A DNA stretch of 64,000 bases from Siphonodentalium dalli (taxonomy: Eukaryota > Mollusca > Scaphopoda > Gadilida > Siphonodentaliidae): the NCBI GenBank assembly GCA_032622095.1, contig CP136065.1, positions 59,637,094 through 59,701,093 of the forward strand. The letters run 5' to 3'. Every line of letters begins with the position of its first letter. Within the stretch, counting starts at the first letter, position 1. Shown here piece after piece: positions 58,440 to 64,000 of the stretch. The notes under the pieces are model-generated. The model saw only the letters and a program-made list of their open reading frames with translations. It had not been told where the DNA came from and searched no databases. The translations under genes and the position numbers were made by a program.

Positions 58440-58829
58440 TTAACCCTTTACCCAACAGAAGGGCCCTGTGCCAATGCATTCTCTTATATATGCGAGTCGA
58501 CCATAGGTCGCCTCGCATATATAAGAGAATGCATTGGCTTAACACATTACAAATTATAAAATTGTTAAAGAATGTAAGAAAAAATGGTAAAAAGTGTTAA
58601 AAAAAGTTTTTTTTTAGGCCAATGCATTCTCTTATATATGCGAGGCGACCTATGGTCGACTCGCATATATAAGAGAATGCATTGGCACAGGGCATAACTG
58701 AAACTATCAGAATGTGGTCAATGAGCCGGTTCCAATGATATCCATATTTGTATGGTTCTATTGAGACAGACCGAAGATATTTTAGGCTGTTGAAGCTTTA
58801 TTTGGCCGGTTTGTTGGGTAAAGGGTTAA
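58440..58829. mobile_element. TTAA element B3 carrying the paired-hairpin module
   Basis: Perfect inverted ends TTAACCCTTTACCCAACA at 58440 and TGTTGGGTAAAGGGTTAA ending 58829. These differ from the TTAACCCTTTCATGA ends of B1 and B2, yet the interior holds the same hairpin pair (58464-58540 and 58617-58693), each hairpin a near-perfect palindrome of about 66-70 bp. Right of the second hairpin lie about 115 bp of unique sequence. Confidence 0.85.
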
Positions 58830-58908
58830 TGCTGTACATATCTATAATCATGTTATTGGACAGATCATGCATGAAACAGATCCATTTGATAACACAATAT
58901 AAACAATA

Positions 58909-59121
58909 CAGTAATGCCCTAATTAATTGACTCCTTAACCACAGCAGAATTATGGGTAACTTTTCAGGATTTAGTCGGAAATGTGGCTTGTTGCCATTCA
59001 TCGGAAAGCTCTCCCTGAGAGCTTTCCGATGAATGGCAACAAGCCACATTTCCGACTAAATCCTGAAAAGTTACCCATAATTCTGCTGTGGTTAAGGAGT
59101 CCATTAATTAGGGCATTACTG
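58909..59121. mobile_element. Palindromic Tc1/mariner-type MITE F
   Basis: A 213-bp near-perfect palindrome: CAGTAATGCCCTAATTAATT at the left end mirrors its complement at the right, centred on AGAGCTTTCC/GGAAAGCTCT near 59012-59030. It is flanked by TA on each side, the target duplication of Tc1/mariner elements. The arms differ at very few positions (TTGACTCC versus GGAGTCCA). Confidence 0.85.
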
Positions 59122-59287
59122 TATATGGCTTGATATCAGGAAATGTAGCCTTCTTGCAGATTTATAAATGCATGTACATTTTTTTTATGTAAAATAATGT
59201 ATTAACTATAGTATCTCGGCATAGAAACTGTATGTTAAAATAATAATGATACTTAGGCCTATGTGCATATTTTGACTACTGTGCTTT

Positions 59288-59541
59288 TTAACCCTTTCAT
59301 GACAGGAGCTGTGCTGGTGCAGCATTAAAGATCCTGTGCCAGTACATTATTTTATATATATGAGTCCCCCATAGGGAGTCTCACATATATAAGAGAATGA
59401 ATTGGCTTACAAGGTCAAGGTAAAATATTGTTAGGCCAATGCATTCTCTTATATATGAGAGGTGCCCTATGGGCGACTCGCATATATAAAAGAATGCTTT
59501 GGCACAGGGTTTTCAGGAAGCTCCAGTCATGATAGGGTTAA
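59288..59541. mobile_element. TTAA element B2 with paired hairpins (degenerate)
   Basis: Ends TTAACCCTTTCATGACAGGA and (complement) TTAACCCTATCATGACTGGA, then AGCT. 254 bp. The two internal hairpins keep CATTCTCTTATATATG but the centre has changed to GTGCCCTATGGGCGAC and GTCCCCCATAGGGAGTC. It is the empty-site relative of B1, which has element A6 inside it. Confidence 0.85.
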
Positions 59542-60161
59542 GGGGGAAATAATTGATATTAGCATCAAATCAGTATAAACAAGAAATCAGGTAAATGCAT
59601 AATGATAAATGCAATGATTTAATATGAGGTAAAATTAACCCACACAATATTCTTGGACATGTGTCTGGAATATCTTAGCCAAGATAAAGAAAATAGTTCA
59701 TTTCTCATGGAATTTATTTTTCAAAGTAATGCGGCCTGGAGATTTCTTTTTATTATTTATGTGAAGTAACTTTTGTGATGAGGCATGTATTTATACATAT
59801 AATATTTGAGTCAGATGTTCAGCAAAGACACTGAAAATAGGCAATATATGCCGATTCAGGACTGCTGCACGTTTGATTCGGTCATTTCCCTGACATATTC
59901 ACCAACAAGCCTTGAAGTAACTTGAGAATATCCTGACATAACAAGGTCAAATAATTTCATGACCATCATATTTACCCTTGATTTTAATCCCAAGATTTGT
60001 CATAAAAGTCAAATGGATAAAATATTACTGATGCATGTACAGAAGAAACTTATCTGTAAAATGAGGCTTTCCCTCAGAAGTAAACTATTTAGTTTATCTG
60101 GCTTTACCAGGAGAACAACATGTACATCGTGGCTGAGAGAGTGTAGAAGAAATCATCTGAG
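59542..60161. other. No gene recognised
   Basis: The frame 59959-60174 is basic (SLRSKLFSLSGFTRRTTC) but has no motif. Confidence 0.45.
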
Positions 60162-60842
60162 GCCCTGCGAATAATCGAGATCGATTCAATGTCGATAACG
60201 GTATCGACACTGAATCGCAGGTAGATTCAAATATTTTTAAATATCCAATTTATGCCGATCATTGTCAGAATGGTTGATTCATTTATATATGTAACGTCAG
60301 AAAGTGAGAAAGAAACGAGCTGTCACAAAGGCCTCTTGTTTTATGAGAAATCGTTTAATTGGTGGTTAATTGCGGTAACAGGATAGGTTAGCTATAGATC
60401 TGTATAAAACATGTTCATGTGACTTATCTTCTGATTGCGCAAACTAAACAATTGTGGGTTTACAGGTATATATATATCATATAGTTAGTGTCATGTGCAA
60501 GCTCACGACACAAATATAGAAATGTTGATCTGGAGATTATATGGTAATAATATCAACAGAATGATTAAGTGCTAACTCCATAATAATATAGTTTCATTAC
60601 TAACTTATAAACTATAAATTACACAACTGGAAATTTGCACATGCCATGCTATTTTCTTTCAACATACTTTAAGAACTGAAATTTCCCTGCCATCATAATT
60701 ATAGGGAAAAAAACATTCAACTTTAAGGACCTATGCCATGCACAGGTGGCTAGCCTGTTCGATTTGAGATTTATCAATATCAGCCTCGTTATTCGATATC
60801 GGATTTTGAATATATGAAAAAGCGTGTATTCGCAGGGCCTTA
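60162..60842. mobile_element. Possible short-TIR element, family M
   Basis: GGCCCTGCGAATA near the left end and TATTCGCAGGGCC at the right are perfect 13-bp inverted repeats 680 bp apart; similarity beyond is weak. Just inside the left end ATCGAGATCGATTC and GATAACGGTATCG form small stems. No ORF and no clear target duplication. Confidence 0.45.
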
Positions 60843-61049
60843 ATATCATCCCACATTTGAGACATGTGAATTTAAATGATGAAACAGACAGCGTATTGAG
60901 CCTTTGAAATGAGAAAATGACAATAGAGTTAGACAATCAGCATGTGTATAAATATATGGATATGTATACATGTTTTTTTGTATAAAATATAATTCACCTT
61001 CTTACAAATAGTCCAAACAATATATCTTTCATACAAAACAATAAAGATG

Positions 61050-61264
61050 TTAACCCTTTGAGTGCCAAGTCCGATTTTTGTATCAACCCATATTTCCTTG
61101 ATCATTTTTCAAATTTATTGGTTATAATAATGTGATACATTGATGGAAAGAGCTCTAAGAGCTCTTTCCATCAATGTATCACATTATTATAATCAATAAA
61201 TTAGAAAAATGATCAAGGAAATATGGGTTGATACAAAAATCGGACTTGGCACTCAAAGGGTTAA
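61050..61264. mobile_element. piggyBac-type palindromic MITE D
   Basis: TTAACCCTTTGAGTGCCAAG at left and its exact complement at right, with the palindrome continuing almost perfectly to a centre at AAGAGCTCTAAGAGCTCTTT. 215 bp, TTAA at both ends, and CCCTTTG tips as in known piggyBac-like elements. Only a few mismatches separate the arms (GGTTATAATAA versus TTATTATAATC). Confidence 0.9.
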
Positions 61265-61498
61265 TTAATGGGGACTGTACACTAAATCTGGACATTTATG
61301 GGACCATCTCCTTTTATACTCGAGTCATAAACTCATTTTCATTATGATTACCATGTTGTTTGTATCGTTCATAGAGCACATGAGTGTATTTTGCAAAAAT
61401 CCATGGCTCAAATTTATTCATTTGTAGCTTATATTCTGTTGAGTATAAAAGGAGATGGTCCCATGAATAGACGGATTTAGTGTACAGTCCCCCTTTAA
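61265..61498. mobile_element. TTAA MITE E, abutting D
   Basis: Left end TTAATGGGGACTGTACACTA, right end (complement) TTAAAGGGGGACTGTACACT. The inverted repeats run about 50 bp (GGACCATCTCCTTTTATACT). 234 bp with a non-palindromic centre. It starts in the TTAATTAA that also ends D, so two TTAA elements sit back to back. The minus-strand frame 61314-61511 within it is not a gene I recognise. Confidence 0.85.
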
Positions 61499-61810
61499 CA
61501 GTAACAACCATCAGTCAATAACATGCTATATTTATAGCGAATTTGCAATAACACCAGTTTGTCTGTGGCTTTGTGTCTGGAAAGGATTGAATAAGGATTA
61601 CAAAGCACCTATATCATTGGCAGCTTAGTACATATGTTCGTGTTCATTACAATTCAAGGATATATATTTTTTTCAAACATTGAATAGTAAAATGTTTTTG
61701 ATAAATGTACATGTATATAATATAGAGGCCATAATTCCACAGTAATTCATCTTGCACACAGAAGTCTGTGCTATTCTAAAATTGCTATCTATGATAAATT
61801 CTCATTGATG
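61499..61810. other. No gene recognised
   Basis: AT-rich spacer. Confidence 0.45.
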
Positions 61811-61915
61811 AGTGCTTTCCTTAGAAAATGTTCCGATAATAAGTTCAACATTTGACCATCGGTTGTTTGTTGAACTTATTATCTGAACATTTCCCACCAA
61901 TTAATAGGAACCTTC
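61811..61915. repeat. Family C hairpin, copy C4
   Basis: AAATGTTCCGATAATAAGTT...GGTTGTTTGTTGAACTTATT, ATCTGAACATTTCC form a ~70-bp hairpin at 61826-61895 with ACATTTGACCATCGG in the loop. The left flank CTCATTGATGAGTG matches the family end region. Terminal TTAA not identified. Confidence 0.65.
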
Positions 61916-62167
61916 GGCATCTTATCGCCTATCTGCTTATAGTTTCGGAAAGTCATAGATTTAAGGCCTATGGCTATATTTACGGTGCCTTAAATCGAGC
62001 CAAAACCTGAAGGTCAGGTTCGTAATGTAGGGTGTTCCTATATGTATATATATATATCACTGTAATATGCTTTTTGGAATACCAGACACAGGAGGCTAAC
62101 TGCACCCGTAATATTTTGAGGAAGCCATTTATATTATTCTCTCCTGATTGATTTAAAATGCCAAGTC
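61916..62167. other. No gene recognised
   Basis: Spacer between two family C copies, with a (TA)n tract near 62043-62056. Confidence 0.4.
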
Positions 62168-62330
62168 TTAACCCTATTCAAATACTCATCGACGAGTAGT
62201 TATCTTATATGAAATGTTCAAATATTAAGTTCAACATATGACCATAGGTTGTTAGTAGACCTTATTATCTGAACATTTCCTCTGGGATAACTACTCGATT
62301 TGAATGAGTGTTTAGTATAGAAACGGTTAA
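62168..62330. mobile_element. TTAA element family C, copy C2
   Basis: A 163-bp minimal copy. TTAACCCTATTCAAATACTC at left; (complement) TTAACCGTTTCTATACTAAA, then ACTCATTCAAATCGAGTAGT at right. GAGTAGTTATC and AAATGTTCA-ATATTAAG continue the arms to a centre near CATATGACCATAGG. The palindrome is imperfect, with an ~14-bp length difference between arms. Confidence 0.75.
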
Positions 62331-62692
62331 ACTGACTGAATATAAAAAAAGATTAGTTCAAGGATCCAAACAGTGATAGACCAATCACACAGAAAACCTC
62401 ACTGAAAATCAGAGCACATGCTTCTACGTTATCAGCAGCACTTTCTCGAACTCATTGCAAGACATCACAATCATCAAAATTTATAACATTTTCACAATTT
62501 CCAGGATCAAGGTTGACATTATTTAATTTCATAATGAATAATGGTGTTATGATAGAAATAAAATAGTTCAGTACTTTTGATTGCTCATAGATTAACCAAC
62601 CTACATCCGTAAGATATCAAATTGTATTCCCTAATATATAATTTTTACAATATCAACGTCATATTGTACACTCCATCAAAAACTATCAGATA
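62331..62692. other. No gene recognised
   Basis: AT-rich spacer. Confidence 0.45.
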
Positions 62693-62731
62693 CAGTAATA
62701 CCCTAAATAGTCAATTATTTAGGGATTACTG
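62693..62731. mobile_element. Minimal TA-flanked palindrome G
   Basis: CAGTAATACCCTAAATAGTC and its near complement, ending TATTTAGGGATTACTG, make a 39-bp hairpin flanked by TA. The CAGTAAT-CCCTAA tip is that of MITE F, so G is probably the shrunken relic of a related element. Confidence 0.75.
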
Positions 62732-62733
62732 TA

Positions 62734-62929
62734 GTTCTGGCAACATCTTGTTCATTATGTAGTGTTATATTCATAAGCCAGGTATCGAGTATAAACTAAT
62801 TCCATTTACAGGTTACATGACTACCTTTTCAAAACACTAGCTCAAATAATGGTAGACAGAAGACCAAGAGCACCGCTGGGGCATGGCTAAATATACCCCT
62901 GTGTTTGCCCATAAAAATGTTATAAAATC
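62734..62929. other. No gene recognised
   Basis: Unremarkable spacer. Confidence 0.4.
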
Positions 62930-63190
62930 GGGAAATTTTAAGTGGATTAGCTCATGCAAAAATCACTGGGCCAAACCCATATTCGAACTTGACCTGTATT
63001 TGTTTGTAGAGAAACAAACATCAGCTCCGAGCAAATAACACATTCTAGAGTTATTGAACCGAAACCAAAATCAACTCATGTATTTTCTAAGTTAAAAAAG
63101 GGCCTTAGCTCCTATTAGCTCATGAACAAATCATTGGACCCATATTCGAACTTGGCCTGTATCATTCGAACTTGGCCTGTATCATTAGTT
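62930..63190 (-). repeat. Repeat family R, copy 3 (partial)
   Basis: ACCCATATTCGAACTTGACC occurs near 62976 and a variant near 63140; the complement GGTCAAGTTCGAATATGGGT is in copy 1 near 34362-34381. A 20-bp TCATTCGAACTTGGCCTGTA step is duplicated at 63162-63184. Confidence 0.55.
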
Positions 63191-63478
63191 GCTAATCACA
63201 CACACCATCTTTGATTCTAATCCAAACTAGAATTATCTTTGGATACCAAAATGTTAACATATGAACTGATAACATAAAATGACAGGGCGTATAAAAAGAC
63301 AAGATTGAAGATTGACCTATACCATTAAATATTCCATAAATTTGACCTAAATTGTATGGATACACTAACCTGCCTATGTGACAGGTAATTATTTCCAAAT
63401 AAGTTCAATAGCCTTAGATTTTATAACCTGTCTAATAAAAATAATAAACTAATCATGTGGCATGACAAAAATCCAAAG

Positions 63479-63788
63479 TTAAAGTGATGTGAAACCCTCC
63501 GGTAGGGTGATCAAATAGAAATGGTGAATTATCTTGCTCAAAGTAGTCATTTTTATTAATATTAACCCAAATTTACAACACACACCATCAGTCTTATATA
63601 TTTATTAAATGCAATGAGTATCGATGGCGAAATCATTTGCATTAGTTTATCGCCGATTGTTGCATCCCAAATCTAGATGTAAATATTTACAATTGAGGTA
63701 GTTCAGACAGTGTTTTCTATGGAGTTGTATGGTCGATTTTGGGCAATGTTAGTAGAATGCTACATTCCCCCAGTTAATATGTCTTTAA
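63479..63788 (-). mobile_element. TTAA element family S, copy S2 (inverted)
   Basis: Starts TTAAAGTGATGTGAAACCC and ends ATATGTCTTTAA, the reverse complement of S1 with substitutions and about 75 bp fewer near the outer end. S1 and S2 face each other across 9.2 kb of mostly transposon DNA. Confidence 0.7.
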
Positions 63789-64000
63789 AAAAGAAGAAGA
63801 TATAACGCTTAATAATGCTGCCAAATAAAATATTAAGGAGATTACAATATGACATCAATAAGATAATAAATTTGAATACCACCATTTTGACACAGATCCA
63901 AAAAGTCAACATTTTTCACAAATTCACTCTATAATCAGCAGATGACTAGATTCTATATTTCTTTCCATTTATATTTTATACAAGTACTAATATAATATAC
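63789..64000. other. No gene recognised
   Basis: AT-rich end of window. Confidence 0.4.

Overview
The window looks like nuclear DNA of an invertebrate animal with a repeat-rich, AT-rich genome; a mollusc or other lophotrochozoan is my guess, not something the sequence proves. I find no confident host gene, no rRNA, no intact tRNA and no CRISPR array. Almost everything I can support is mobile or tandemly repeated DNA. The only long reading frames belong to retroelements.

Layout. 0-7 kb: a broken minus-strand Ty3/gypsy pol (RT and RNase H at 5.0-6.1 kb, integrase at 0.5-1.1 kb), its halves separated by 3.9 kb that holds a 35-bp and a 96-bp tandem repeat. 7-15 kb: a pair of ~260-bp inverted arms 4.6 kb apart that bracket two tandem copies of a ~500-bp TTAA-ended element (family A). 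15-20.3 kb: a plus-strand Ty3/gypsy fragment with integrase, followed by an extra 3' ORF with two C2H2-like fingers and a coiled coil. 22.3-27.4 kb: four more family A copies, two of them sitting in the TTAA centre of a palindromic satellite, plus a minus-strand non-LTR RT remnant cut by a hairpin-bearing element. 28-34 kb: a Helitron, dispersed repeats, an L1-type RT remnant and an RT C-terminus. 35-37 kb: two weak candidate exons and a TIR element. 38.2-39.3 kb: a 42/44-bp minisatellite. 39.9-45.6 kb: three more short Helitrons (two head to tail) and a 2.4-kb near-palindrome. 49.9-52.8 kb: a 5'-truncated, otherwise well-preserved Jockey-like non-LTR element with a probable 12-bp target duplication. 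53.8-63.8 kb: a dense island of palindromic and TIR-ended non-autonomous DNA transposons, most ending in TTAA (piggyBac style), two in TA (Tc1/mariner style).

The shared theme is non-autonomous elements without their transposases. At least seven sequence families share TTAA ends, several are nested or abut each other, and no piggyBac transposase, Helitron Rep/helicase or mariner transposase is visible here, so their enzymes must come from elsewhere in the genome.
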